Notes: generated by a model not told the origin, from the sequence alone. A DNA stretch of 64,000 nt from Polyangiaceae bacterium (GCA_029941785.1 JAPYTK010000001.1:30919-94918), one strand, 5' to 3'; positions 26,210 through 35,750 are shown, counted from the stretch's first letter. A program made the numbers and translations.

Positions 26210-29200
26210 ATGTCTTCGGTTTTCGGCAAAACTGCCAGCGGGTTGAGCATCGGCTTGAGGGGTTTCCTGTTGTCGCTCATCACAGGAATAGGGGTTTGCT
26301 CGTGCACCTTCGATCGGGTGCCAGAGAGTCTCGGTCTCACGCCGGATGGCAGCGGCGCGAGGGTCCGTTTCGACTTGAGTCACCAGCCTCTGCCTGAGAT
26401 CCCCATGCCGAACGACACGGCGACGTGGCCAGACCCCACGAGTCGAACCGGCCTTCGCATCAACGCGAGTCTGGTCGCGCCCACGCAAATCGAACAACAA
26501 GCACGGGAGCGATTCTCGCAAATGGAAGGTTGGGGCACCTTCGCCCCGATCACCGTATCCTTCGACCACCGCGGTGGCTCCACGGCAACGAGCGCGGCTT
26601 TGGATCTCGGAAACGTCCGCACTCGCCACCAAGGTGACGATTACGACTTCGTCAACGACGCGATTTACCTGATCGACATGCAGACCGGTGTCCCCGTTCC
26701 GCTCGATCTAGGAGACGGCAACTTCGACTACACGCTGAAGAAGCTGGACCGTTACTGGGCAAACGACAGTCGGGCAAGCGAACGAAACCTGATGTTCGAG
26801 ACCATCGACGAGACCGCCGGCGGAACGATCACGCAGTACGCGCCAGAGCACGACACCGACTTCGATGGCGTGCTCGACCAACCGAACTTCGAGAATCCCG
26901 CCGCCTGTCCGGACCCCGATCCGATCTGCGACGACCCCGGCAGCGGAGCAGCCTACACAGAGGAAAATTGCGTCGAGATGCGCCGCTCACGGGATCGCTG
27001 CGTAATGGACAATCTGCTCACCTGGTACGAGCGGGAGACCGACACGCTCATCGTCCGTCCACTGCTGCCCCTTCGAGAAATGAACCGTTACGCTGTCGTG
27101 CTGACGAACCGACTCCTCGACAGCGAGGGCGAGCCGGTGCGCTCACCTTTCGATCAAATCTATCACGCCAGTCAGGGGCTCAGCGCGGAGCGTGTCGCCC
27201 AGATCCTCGATACGCCTTCCCTCCAAAGCTACTACGGCGACATCCATGGAACGGGACTCTCCAACGTCGCCTTCGTGTGGAGCTTCACGACCCAACCAAC
27301 CGTCGACGACATGAAGCGTCTACGCGACGGACTGTACGGTCACGGGCCTTTTGCTCGCTGGAGCACCGCTTTCCCACCAAAACTGGAAATGCAGCGCATG
27401 GTGGGCCTGCGAGGCGATCTCGACCAAGGGGTTACCGAAGATGACGGTTGGCCCGATTCGGCTCTAGGCAAGGCTGCCGACTGTCCCAACAAGGCCGGCG
27501 ACCTCTTTCGCGTCGATTACGATGGCGTCCGCGACGTCATGAAGTTGCTCGTCGAGCAGGGCTTCGGCCTCGGTACCGGACCGAGCACAGACCTCTTGTT
27601 GCGGCGCTTTGAGGCTATCGATCACTTGGTGATCGGCACGTTCCGAGCTCCCTTCTTGTTGGAGGGCGGGCCCCAAAACACCGATCCCAACGCCGCCTTT
27701 TCGCTCGATTACGTCGCCGGCACCGGAGTGGAGAGTGAGGACACGGTGCAGGTGTGGATGATCGTGCCCAAGGAAACCGAGACCCACAAGCAGCCCTTCG
27801 ACGTCAACGTCTACGGCCACGGATACACCGGCAGCTTCCTCGAGATGATGATCTACGCCGGCAACATGGCCGATCACGGTCTCGCCACGGTGGGGATCAA
27901 CGCCATGGGGCACGGCCTCGTCGTGGACGAAGGAACCAAGATCGCCGCCTCAGCCCTGCTCGGCAGCGCTTGCTATCGGCCCATGTTCGACGCGATGACG
28001 TTGAGCCGCGCCCGTGACTTGAATCGCGACGGCATCGCAGACTCGGGTGGCGACTTTTGGTCGAGTTTCTTGTTTCACACACGGGACGGCGTGCGCCAGT
28101 CCGTACTCGATCAGATCCAACTGGTGCGCATCATGCGCGCCTTTGGGCAGCCATCCGCAGTCATGGATTGTCGGGACGATGCCAAGGGTCCGCTCGCCGT
28201 CTCACCATGCACCTCTACGTCTGATCCCTCGCCTCGCTTAGCCGGCGACTTTGACGATGACGGCGTCGCCGATTTGGGCGGGCCGGATGCGCGATACGCC
28301 ACCTGGGGCGAGTCTTTGGGCGGGATCCTCAGTGGCATCCATGGTGCGATCGATCCCTACGTCACCAGCACCGTTCCCGGCTCCGGCGGGGGCGGCCTGA
28401 CGGACATTGGCGCGCGGTCCTTCCAAGGCGGTGTTCTGGAAGCTGTGCTGCTGCGATTGTGGGGTCCGCTCTTGGTGAGCGTGCCAGCCGAATCGCGCAA
28501 GGCCTGCGCTGACGATCCACGTGAGGGCTGCACGGTCTGTAAGGGCGACCAGCTGAGTGTGCGCTGGACACTTCCCAACGTGAACGACACCGGTGAGGTT
28601 GAAATCACCTGTGTGGAAGTGGGGACCATTACCAACACGACCGTGCTCGCCCGCAACATCGATGGCAAAGAGACTCGCTGCACCCGCGTAGGGGACGACG
28701 GTCACTTTCGCATCGGCTTGCCTGCATCGACGGGCGATCGGGTGGCGATCACCTTCTGGAATGGGGTCGATCAGGTGGACAGTTACGGGAGCTGCAGGCT
28801 GAGGGACGGGGCGGAACTACGCCACACGATCGAACAGTGGGGCGCCGGCGACCGATCGCCCGGCGACGAAGGCCCGACAGCAAGCTGTCAGCATGCGAGC
28901 TGCAAGACGTTTCAGGGTCTGTTCTTCGGGGAAGGCGAAGGGCTCAGCTCGCCGGGCGACGGGTTTGGATTGCTCCGGCAGAGCCCCGCGCTGCGTCGCT
29001 TCCTCGGTCTCGCGCAAGCCGCGCTCGAACCCGGCGATCCCATCAGCTTCGCACCGTACTATTCGATGCGCACCATGACGGATGCTTCCGGCCAGATCAT
29101 CGAGCCGCACGCCGTACTAACACTCAACACGATCGGAGACATGAGCGTGCCCCTCAACGCCGGAATCGCGTTCGCGCGCGCCACCGGGGCGCTCCCCTTC

Positions 29201-29968
29201 TTCCGTCCCGATCAACTCGCGAGTTACCCGGCCTACGCCGACTTCGTCACGCCGCCTGCCCTCTACGAAGCGCTCGGGCAGCAAACGCCAAACCAGCAAC
29301 TCGTCGATCGACACGTGATCGAGGGGATCACCGCGCTCGCTCGGGAGCCGGCGGGACCTGAGTGCGCCGCGAGCGCCAACAGCGGAGACCTCACCGCGAG
29401 CTATGCCGATCCATCGGGCCAGACTCACGCCTGTTTCCCGAGCGGTTGCAGCGCCACGACAGAGCAGAGTTCCGAGACACGCGTTTGCCACAGCGGCAGC
29501 AGCTGCGACCTGATCACAGGACAGTGCGCCCCCAAGCGCCTCGGAAAGAACACCTGCGACGAGGCGCTTTGGGATGCCGACGATCTCGACGAGGGCGCGC
29601 AGCGCTACTTCGAACAGCACGCCAAGGTACCGCACCGCCTGGCACGACTCACGCAGGCGGTAAACAATAGCTCGCTCGAAGAAGTCTGGGCGCCGCGACT
29701 TCAAGGTGTACCCTTCGCTTCAGACGACAGCGCCTACAAGCCACAAGCTGCCCCCGAAGGCCGTCTCACGGCTTTGCTCGATGCCTACGTCGTGCCTCAA
29801 GGCACGCATACCTTCGCCAATGGCAACCCCTGCGAGGCCTTTGACTCAGCCACCTACTTGACCAATCTCGTCGCCCGATTCTTCGCGTCGGACGGAACCG
29901 ACGTCTACTACCTCTCGCACCCCGCGACGCATCGCTGCTTGGCGAACGAATTTACCCCCTGCCAGTAG
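26210..29968 (+). CDS. Giant secreted protein with alpha/beta-hydrolase core and Ca-loop motifs
   Basis: About 1252 residues with an export signal ending near VCSC. The middle resembles an alpha/beta hydrolase: GHGYTGSFLEM, nucleophile elbow WGESLGGILSG (about 701), acid candidate in IGDMSVPLNAG (about 975) and histidine candidate in VPQGTHTFANG (about 1199). All three triad positions therefore seem present, though spread over an unusually long span. Asp-rich loops (DTDFDGVLD, DLNRDGIADSGGD, DFDDDGVADLGG) look like calcium-binding repeats, and a Cys-rich insert lies at about 1070-1120. I chose the ATG at 26210; one at 26162 is possible. Substrate unknown; an extracellular esterase or lipase is plausible. 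Confidence 0.75.
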   Translation: MSSVFGKTASGLSIGLRGFLLSLITGIGVCSCTFDRVPESLGLTPDGSGARVRFDLSHQPLPEIPMPNDTATWPDPTSRTGLRINASLVAPTQIEQQARERFSQMEGWGTFAPITVSFDHRGGSTATSAALDLGNVRTRHQGDDYDFVNDAIYLIDMQTGVPVPLDLGDGNFDYTLKKLDRYWANDSRASERNLMFETIDETAGGTITQYAPEHDTDFDGVLDQPNFENPAACPDPDPICDDPGSGAAYTEENCVEMRRSRDRCVMDNLLTWYERETDTLIVRPLLPLREMNRYAVVLTNRLLDSEGEPVRSPFDQIYHASQGLSAERVAQILDTPSLQSYYGDIHGTGLSNVAFVWSFTTQPTVDDMKRLRDGLYGHGPFARWSTAFPPKLEMQRMVGLRGDLDQGVTEDDGWPDSALGKAADCPNKAGDLFRVDYDGVRDVMKLLVEQGFGLGTGPSTDLLLRRFEAIDHLVIGTFRAPFLLEGGPQNTDPNAAFSLDYVAGTGVESEDTVQVWMIVPKETETHKQPFDVNVYGHGYTGSFLEMMIYAGNMADHGLATVGINAMGHGLVVDEGTKIAASALLGSACYRPMFDAMTLSRARDLNRDGIADSGGDFWSSFLFHTRDGVRQSVLDQIQLVRIMRAFGQPSAVMDCRDDAKGPLAVSPCTSTSDPSPRLAGDFDDDGVADLGGPDARYATWGESLGGILSGIHGAIDPYVTSTVPGSGGGGLTDIGARSFQGGVLEAVLLRLWGPLLVSVPAESRKACADDPREGCTVCKGDQLSVRWTLPNVNDTGEVEITCVEVGTITNTTVLARNIDGKETRCTRVGDDGHFRIGLPASTGDRVAITFWNGVDQVDSYGSCRLRDGAELRHTIEQWGAGDRSPGDEGPTASCQHASCKTFQGLFFGEGEGLSSPGDGFGLLRQSPALRRFLGLAQAALEPGDPISFAPYYSMRTMTDASGQIIEPHAVLTLNTIGDMSVPLNAGIAFARATGALPFFRPDQLASYPAYADFVTPPALYEALGQQTPNQQLVDRHVIEGITALAREPAGPECAASANSGDLTASYADPSGQTHACFPSGCSATTEQSSETRVCHSGSSCDLITGQCAPKRLGKNTCDEALWDADDLDEGAQRYFEQHAKVPHRLARLTQAVNNSSLEEVWAPRLQGVPFASDDSAYKPQAAPEGRLTALLDAYVVPQGTHTFANGNPCEAFDSATYLTNLVARFFASDGTDVYYLSHPATHRCLANEFTPCQ

Positions 29969-30009
29969 GCGCCAGAGCAGCGAGCAGTGCCCCGACCCGC
30001 TGCCACGAG

Positions 30010-31809
30010 CTACGAAGGCTTGCCCCGCAAGGCGTGCCGCGCATAGCCGAGCTGGCTCTCGGCTAGCTGTTTGGCGGTGCCCACGGCGCTGCCGTCGCGG
30101 GTCGACGTCCGGATGAAAATCTGACCGTTTTCGTAGAGCTCGCGGGTCGTCGCCCGTTTCAACTTCCCGCTCGAAGTCTTCGGTAAAACGCCCGGATCGA
30201 GCACAACGACGTCATCGACGGACAGACCGGTCGCCTGACGGACCACGCGCCGCAACTCCTTCTTCATCGCTTCACGCGCGTGCTCGTCCGCAATATTCGT
30301 CTCGAAAGCGATGACCACACGTTCGCGATCCCCAAGCGGTTTTCGTGTGCCAAAGGCGATGACATTGCCCTTGCGCACACCGCGAACCTTACTCGCCTCC
30401 CACTCCATGTCTTGGGGGTAGTAGTTACGGCCGTTCACGATGATGATCTCCTTGCTCCGACCGCAGACGTACAGGCGGCCCTCGACCAGGTAGCCGAGAT
30501 CACCGGTCCGCATCCAGCCACCGGCAAAAGAAGCACGGGTGATCTCGGGCTCCGCATAATAACCCGAGGTCACGCTCGCGCCTCGGATGCGAATCTCACC
30601 AACCGCGCGGTCTGCCAAGGGATGCAATCCGTCGACATCCTCTAAGGCAAAAATCGCGATTTCGTGATCGTCGAAAGAGCTGCCACAACAAACCACCTCA
30701 GCCACCTCATCGGCTGACGTATCGTCAGATGCGAGTTCGGCCTGGCCCTCCGCGAGCTTGATGCTGTCTACGCGCTCGGCGTGAATCCCCTCGCCCATCC
30801 GACCAAAGGAGATAGCAAGCGTCGCCTCTGCCATTCCATAACACGGAAGAAAGTGTCGGGCGTTGAAGCCAAAAGGCGCAAACTTCTCGGCGAAAGCACG
30901 CAGGTTCGCCGCCCGGATCGGCTCGGCACCACAGCCAGCGATGCGCCAATGCGACAAGTCCAGCGTGTTCGGCGCGACGTCCCGAACACGCTTCACGCAA
31001 AGCGCGTAGGCGAAATTCGGACCGAATGAAATCGTTCCTCGATGGCGCGAAATAGCCTCGAGCCAACGTATCGGCCGCTTCAAGAAAGACAGAGGGGGCA
31101 TGAAGCTGACCGTGGTCCGGTGATAAAGCGGCGCTAGCACGAAACCGATCAAGCCCATGTCGTGATAAAGCGGCAGCCACGACACGCCGCTATCGACGCC
31201 ATCCTGTACTTGCAAACCGTCGCGCATGAAGGCCTGGACGTTCGCCGCGATATTCCGGTGGCTCACGATGACGCCCTTCGGCTGGGAGGTCGAACCACTC
31301 GTGAATTGCAAGAATGCCGTGTCGTCGAGATCGACATGGACCGGAACCAAGGTATCCTTGGCGCGGCGCAAACTCTCGACAGTCACGATTCCGCGCAGGT
31401 CCGAAGCTCGCGCTTGAATGCGGCCGAGGAGTCGCTTGATATCCGTGTCCGTGACGACCATCTTGGCGCCACTCTTGGCAATGATGTGGAGGGTATTGTC
31501 CAGATAACCACCGAGCTTGCGCAATCCCGCGGGCGGATAAATCGGTACGGGCACGATCCCTGCGCGAAGCGCGCCCAAGAACGCGAAAATGAAATCCTGA
31601 TTGTCCGGCAAGATCAACGCGAGCCGATCGCCCTTGTTCAGACCCATCGCCTGAAACGCGCCGGCAAAACGGGCCGTCGCCCGCTCGACCCCTCCGTAGG
31701 TCAAGAAGGGCTCCGCCGTCGTCCCTTCCTCGATGAAGCGGTATCCGGTGCGCGTGCTCTCGGCCGCGTCTTCCAGAGCCTGAACGACGGTGCGTAGCGA
31801 GTCACTCAC
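30010..31809 (-). CDS. Long-chain fatty acyl-AMP ligase (FAAL)
   Basis: This ANL-superfamily enzyme activates a fatty acid as acyl-AMP and loads it onto an acyl carrier protein. Core motifs are LQFTSGSTSQPKGVIVSH (AMP loop), WLPLYHDMGLIGFVLAPLY (FAAL/FadD32-typical), YGMAEATLAIS, RTGDLGY and the catalytic Lys loop KTSSGKLKRATTRELYE. The YHDMGL segment and 599-residue size favour a FAAL over an acyl-CoA ligase. Its ATG overlaps the ACP stop (ATGA), so the ACP next door is its likely acceptor. No polyketide or peptide synthetase is adjacent, so where the acyl chain goes is unclear. Confidence 0.9.
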   Translation of the reverse strand: MSDSLRTVVQALEDAAESTRTGYRFIEEGTTAEPFLTYGGVERATARFAGAFQAMGLNKGDRLALILPDNQDFIFAFLGALRAGIVPVPIYPPAGLRKLGGYLDNTLHIIAKSGAKMVVTDTDIKRLLGRIQARASDLRGIVTVESLRRAKDTLVPVHVDLDDTAFLQFTSGSTSQPKGVIVSHRNIAANVQAFMRDGLQVQDGVDSGVSWLPLYHDMGLIGFVLAPLYHRTTVSFMPPLSFLKRPIRWLEAISRHRGTISFGPNFAYALCVKRVRDVAPNTLDLSHWRIAGCGAEPIRAANLRAFAEKFAPFGFNARHFLPCYGMAEATLAISFGRMGEGIHAERVDSIKLAEGQAELASDDTSADEVAEVVCCGSSFDDHEIAIFALEDVDGLHPLADRAVGEIRIRGASVTSGYYAEPEITRASFAGGWMRTGDLGYLVEGRLYVCGRSKEIIIVNGRNYYPQDMEWEASKVRGVRKGNVIAFGTRKPLGDRERVVIAFETNIADEHAREAMKKELRRVVRQATGLSVDDVVVLDPGVLPKTSSGKLKRATTRELYENGQIFIRTSTRDGSAVGTAKQLAESQLGYARHALRGKPS

Positions 31810-32072
31810 GGCTGCAACCTCCCGACCTGTTGCAAGCGCGTCTCCACAGCCTTCGCCACATCCCCAATGGTCGCGACGTCACGCAGATCGGCTTCGTCGA
31901 TGACCAGAGAGAACGAGTCCTCGAGGTCGGCCATGACTTCCATCACGCCGAGTGAATCGATCCCGAGATCACCGACGAGTTCACTCGCCGCATCCACCCG
32001 CTCGCAATCGTCCACGTGCGACTGGATCACGCGTATCAGTTCGGTGACAATCTGGGCGTGGGTCCAACTCAT
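31806..32072 (-). CDS. Acyl carrier protein
   Basis: An 88-residue four-helix carrier protein with GDLGIDSLGVMEVMADLED; Ser40 is the phosphopantetheine site. The acidic helix II (VMEVMADLED) is the usual partner-recognition surface. It starts 45 bases after the BtuF-like gene and overlaps the acyl-AMP ligase by four bases, so the two are made together. It is not the housekeeping fatty-acid ACP, whose gene normally sits beside fabD/fabG/fabF. A TTG at 32114 would extend the N-terminus by 14 residues without gain. Confidence 0.9.
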   Translation of the reverse strand: MSWTHAQIVTELIRVIQSHVDDCERVDAASELVGDLGIDSLGVMEVMADLEDSFSLVIDEADLRDVATIGDVAKAVETRLQQVGRLQP

Positions 32073-32117
32073 GAAGACTCTCGGCTTGTTAGCGGGACCC
32101 TCCCCGGAGCGCAATTG

Positions 32118-33044
32118 TCACGGCTCGAGCGTGGCAAAAGACGTCGATTCACAGCCTCGCACGCCATCGATGACTCGAGTCAGGCGCTGTAGGCCTTCCA
32201 CGCTCCGGAGGCCGTACCACATCAGATCTTTCCCGTCGCAAAAGCGCACGGCGTCATCGCCATCGTCGAGTCGGCGTGTCGCCGCAGGAATATCGAGTTG
32301 ACGAAAAACATCCGCGTCCGCTGGCGAAAACTCATGGGGTTCGTCGGGTAGCAAAATGAGTTCGGGCCGTCGTTCCGTCACCTCTTCCAGGCGGATCCGA
32401 GGGTAGCGAGTGTCCCGTTCCGAGACGGCCTCAGGCGCCAGTGCCTCTCGCTGGCCCAAGTCGGCCGACAGCGGATAGCGACGCTCACGATCACCGAAGA
32501 CGTTTCGGCCTCCGGCGAGCTCGAGGACGTCCGAAATGAAGGTGTTCGCGTGGACCGTCATCAAGGGGTCCATCCAAATCGGAATGAAGGTGAGCACGGC
32601 TCTCCCTTCTCGCGCAGCCAATCGCAGATAGGTCTCACGGGCGGACCGAATGATGGGCGCCGTTTGCCTGGCAGCGCCGGGAAAAAGATCGGCGATCCGT
32701 GCCACGTGGTCAATGCCCTCGATCACCGTCTTGGGAAAACTCAACAAGATCGGAATGCCCAAGGATTCGATCGCCTCGATGTCTGCACGGCGATTCTCCT
32801 CTTGATTTGCGATGACAAGATCCGGCATCGAGCGCGCCAGCGCATCGACGTCGATGTTCTTCGTCCCGCCAAACACAGGCACATCACGCACGGCATCGAT
32901 CGGGTGAACGCAATACCGCGTTCGGCCCACGAGGGTATGACCCAAGCCGAGAGCGGCCAAGGTATAGGTGTCGCTCGGCACCAGCGAGACGACGCGCGTC
33001 GGCGCCTGCTTCAACACCAAAGCCGGAGCGGTCCGCTCGCTCAC
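32118..33044 (-). CDS. BtuF-like helical-backbone binding protein without signal peptide
   Basis: The fold is that of class III periplasmic binding proteins (BtuF/FepB): RVVSLVPSDTYTLAALGLGHTLVGRTRYC, VFGGTKNIDVDALARSMPDLVIAN, then a linker helix and LEEVTERRPELILLPDEPHEF. The family binds cobalamin or metal chelates. No signal peptide or lipobox is seen from the preferred GTG at 33044, so it may act in the cytosol, as short orphan members do. That GTG overlaps the stop of the upstream gene (GTGA), implying coupling with the dolichol-kinase-like protein. No BtuCD transporter is near. Confidence 0.8.
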   Translation of the reverse strand: MSERTAPALVLKQAPTRVVSLVPSDTYTLAALGLGHTLVGRTRYCVHPIDAVRDVPVFGGTKNIDVDALARSMPDLVIANQEENRRADIEAIESLGIPILLSFPKTVIEGIDHVARIADLFPGAARQTAPIIRSARETYLRLAAREGRAVLTFIPIWMDPLMTVHANTFISDVLELAGGRNVFGDRERRYPLSADLGQREALAPEAVSERDTRYPRIRLEEVTERRPELILLPDEPHEFSPADADVFRQLDIPAATRRLDDGDDAVRFCDGKDLMWYGLRSVEGLQRLTRVIDGVRGCESTSFATLEP

Positions 33045-34000
33045 GTCAAGAACAGAAGCTGCGAGGCGAGCCACGCACCCCCCGCACCGGCGAGGGGGAT
33101 CGACAAGTTGTCGTCAACGTAACGGCCACTCACCAGTTCGGCCACCGCGCCGAAGAGGCCGCCGGCAAACGCGATGACGAAGGTCGGTCCCACGCCCAGT
33201 TGTCCGTGCCAAATCATGAGCGCAGCCCACGCCACCAGCGTACCGACAACCAGAAACGCGATGCTTCCCTCGAGCGATCGACCGTGGATGAGCTGATGAC
33301 GGCCCCAGCGCCGCCCAACGAGAGCGGCGATGGGATCAGCGAAGCCCAAGATCGCCACCCCAACCACACAATAGTGCGGCTCGAAAACGAGACCCAAGAT
33401 GACCAACCCGGTTCCGAGCCATGTGGACGAGTTGATCCGGTGACGCTCGTGAGGATGGGCAACGGAACTAAAAATCCACAGGAGGAAGGTTCGGGCACGC
33501 TCGTTGAAGTGTCGCGCCGCTTCCATCGCCCAAAACGACGCCGCGAAGACCAACGGCAAGAGCCAACGTGTTCGTTCGTCGAGGCCATACTCCAACAGCA
33601 GCACGATGAGCGTGGAGAAGGTCGCGTGCGCCAAGCTGCGCACGACATTGGTGGGGCGCACGGCGGGCACGGCGACGGAGTTCGCTCGCAGGCTCTGGCT
33701 GAGCTGCGCATAGGCACCTTGTAGCCGCCCCCGGTAGCCGGCCCAGGCGCGTCGTGCGTCCTCGCTCGGAGCCGGGACATGGTCTCTCAACACCGTGGCG
33801 AGCTCGGCACATCGGGTGCGCAAGGAATGTTCGAGCCCGCCCTCCGCGCTCATCTCAGCAAAGCGCTCCGCCAGATCCGAGCTCCTCTTCCTCAGTTTAT
33901 TCGCGAACTTACGGCGAAATCGCGAGGGGTCCATATCGCGCAGCAAGGCGTAAACCTCGCGCGCCAAGGGGGCGCTCTGCAGGGCGAGAGCGTGACTCAT
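33041..34000 (-). CDS. Dolichol/phytol-kinase-like (CdsA-fold) membrane protein
   Basis: A soluble helical N-terminal part of about 110 residues precedes six or so membrane helices. The C-terminal half shows GFADPIAALVGRRWGRH followed by HGRSLEGSIAFLVVG and GLFGAVAELVSGRYVDDN. This matches the CTP-dependent polyprenol kinase family (SEC59, VTE5) and its CdsA relatives, where a DxxA...G.r.Gr....KS.eGS pattern binds nucleotide. The likely reaction is CTP-dependent phosphorylation of a long-chain isoprenoid alcohol in the inner membrane. The extra N-terminal domain is unusual for the family. Confidence 0.8.
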   Translation of the reverse strand: MSHALALQSAPLAREVYALLRDMDPSRFRRKFANKLRKRSSDLAERFAEMSAEGGLEHSLRTRCAELATVLRDHVPAPSEDARRAWAGYRGRLQGAYAQLSQSLRANSVAVPAVRPTNVVRSLAHATFSTLIVLLLEYGLDERTRWLLPLVFAASFWAMEAARHFNERARTFLLWIFSSVAHPHERHRINSSTWLGTGLVILGLVFEPHYCVVGVAILGFADPIAALVGRRWGRHQLIHGRSLEGSIAFLVVGTLVAWAALMIWHGQLGVGPTFVIAFAGGLFGAVAELVSGRYVDDNLSIPLAGAGGAWLASQLLFLT

Positions 34001-34047
34001 GAAGGGCGCACCCTAGCACAGCGCAGACTTGTTCGTCTCGTCGTTGC

Positions 34048-35256
34048 CTAGCGCTCCAAGCGCTGGATCACTTTGCCTGCCAGTTTATCGAGCGGCTTGT
34101 ACGCCCGGTTGGTGTTCGCCATCGCCACGAAGGCCGTCTCTCCGCTTGGTGAAAACATGATGACGGCAGCGTATTGATGGGTGGCCCCAGTGTGAAACAC
34201 GACGTGGTTGACGCCGCGGAGTTGGACGACCCCCCAACCGTGGCCGTTGCCGATCCTTCCAGGCCGCTGGAAGCCCCCGAGCATATGACTCTCGCGCACC
34301 GTCGCGCTTCGCAAAGGCGGCCCGTCCGCTCGTGTTCCCGGCGGCCAAGCCGTCATGTGAAAACCCACGTAGCGGTTCAGGTCGTCAAGATTGAGGTACA
34401 GACCGCCCATTCCTTCAGCGGCTCCGAGCTTCCAGTGATGCCGAGCAAGGTATCGCTCGCCATCCCAATGATAACCCGTCGCGAGCAATCGAGCCGGGAC
34501 CGAGCTGGCCTCCCACTGGGCGCTCTTCATGCCGAGGGGCTCGAGCACCGCGCCCGCGAGCAGCTTGCGGAGCGACTGTCCGCTCACCCGCTGTAAGAGC
34601 ACGCCCAACAGAGCGTAGCCAAAGTTGGAGTACTCGTTGACCGTCCCAGGCGCGTGTTTGAGACGTAGGCCGCGAAGGGAAGCGAGCACCTCAGCCTCCG
34701 TCACCGGCTTCGATCGTGCCGACGCATAATCGAAGCGGCCGAGCCGAGGCAGACCCGATGTGTGAGTCAGGATGTGCCGCAGCGTTATCGGGGGACTGTC
34801 CGCGCTGGGGTAATTGACTCTGTTCAGCTCGGGGAGATAACGAACCGCGGGCGCGTCGAGATCCACACGACCTTTCTCCCGCAACACCAAGGTCGCCATG
34901 GCGCAGATCGTCTTGGTGATCGAACCAATTCGAAACACGGTTTGGTGACTCACCGGCTCGCGCCGATTCAAGTCGCTGACACCATAGGTGCGCGACCAGA
35001 TACGCCGACCCCGATCCAAGACCGCCACGGCCACGCCGGGAAATTTCAGCGCCGCGACCTGCTCGCCCACCATCGCATCCACGTCCACGAGCGCCGCCGC
35101 CAAACGCCGATGCCGGGCTTGGAGCGATTCGTCGTCCGTGCGCGACTCGGCCATCACGCGCATACCTGGCAGCGCGCCCGGTCCGCTCGGTCGCGCTCCA
35201 CATGCCGTCACAGTCATCGTGACCAGCAGCAACATCGTGAGCCGATGAACCTTCAC
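34048..35256 (-). CDS. Beta-lactamase-fold serine hydrolase, lipoprotein
   Basis: A lipoprotein signal ends in VTACG (Cys19). The class C beta-lactamase/esterase fold carries SITK (S112, K115), YSN near 204 (NEYSNFGYALLG) and HTG near 353, the three standard active-site motifs. Such enzymes are mostly esterases, transacylases or D-amino peptidases rather than true beta-lactamases. In this operon, next to acyl-activating genes, an acyl transfer or hydrolysis role outside the membrane is an attractive inference. It starts 48 bases after the small helical protein gene and ends 47 bases before the dolichol-kinase-like gene. Confidence 0.88.
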   Translation of the reverse strand: MKVHRLTMLLLVTMTVTACGARPSGPGALPGMRVMAESRTDDESLQARHRRLAAALVDVDAMVGEQVAALKFPGVAVAVLDRGRRIWSRTYGVSDLNRREPVSHQTVFRIGSITKTICAMATLVLREKGRVDLDAPAVRYLPELNRVNYPSADSPPITLRHILTHTSGLPRLGRFDYASARSKPVTEAEVLASLRGLRLKHAPGTVNEYSNFGYALLGVLLQRVSGQSLRKLLAGAVLEPLGMKSAQWEASSVPARLLATGYHWDGERYLARHHWKLGAAEGMGGLYLNLDDLNRYVGFHMTAWPPGTRADGPPLRSATVRESHMLGGFQRPGRIGNGHGWGVVQLRGVNHVVFHTGATHQYAAVIMFSPSGETAFVAMANTNRAYKPLDKLAGKVIQRLER

Positions 35257-35304
35257 GGGATCCTCTGTAGCTCATGCGGAGGATGAGCTGAAGCTCCCAA
35301 GGAG

Positions 35305-35667
35305 CTACACGAGGTCGTAACGATGTGCCGCCTCGGCAATACGCACCGCAACATCGAGCATCTCGTTCGTGGTCTGCATCGCAGCGAGATTTGCCAACAC
35401 CGCAAAACGCGCGAGACGCATGTCGACCAGGCCACGCTCCAAGCTCGATCTCTCGTCATTGGCCGCGCCATCGATACCGGCCTTCATCTGGCGCCGCGCG
35501 GCGATGAGCGCCTGAGCTTCTGGCGACAAGGTGACGTGGTCCGCGTCACCAAAATGGCTAGCGGCGCGCTGTACTTCATCGGCCGCCTTGGCAAATTGCT
35601 GCAGACCACTCATCACCCCATGAAGGGAAGTGCTTAGAGCGCCATAGCTGCCAACCGGATCATTCAT
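35305..35667 (-). CDS. Small helical protein with weak flagellar-rod-like pattern
   Basis: A 120-residue protein without signal peptide or membrane helix. The start (YGALSTSLHGVMSGLQQFAKAADEVQRAA) and end (VDMRLARFAVLANLAAMQTTNEMLDVAVRIA) resemble the paired N- and C-terminal helices of flagellar rod/hook proteins (FlgB/C/G), which assemble into a coiled coil. The NxxN residues of the rod signature are absent and the protein is too short for FlgG. No other flagellar gene is in the window. I regard the similarity as a hint only. It heads the run of closely spaced genes leading to the acyl-AMP ligase. Confidence 0.6.
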   Translation of the reverse strand: MNDPVGSYGALSTSLHGVMSGLQQFAKAADEVQRAASHFGDADHVTLSPEAQALIAARRQMKAGIDGAANDERSSLERGLVDMRLARFAVLANLAAMQTTNEMLDVAVRIAEAAHRYDLV

Positions 35668-35750
35668 CTCACCCTTATAGAACGGTCGATTCCACAGGAC
35701 CTTGACTCCAGCTCGGGCGCAGACACGGATTACGCAGTGACTTCATGCAG

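Noticed and set aside
26117..26632. N-terminal extension of the glycosyltransferase reading frame up to 26632
   Set aside because: It would run through the promoter and start of the divergent secreted hydrolase. The first membrane helix starts right at the ATG at 26116.
29969..30009. Possible bidirectional terminator between the secreted hydrolase and the acyl-AMP ligase
   Set aside because: GCAGCG and CGCTGC can pair, but the loop is long and there is no U-run on either strand.
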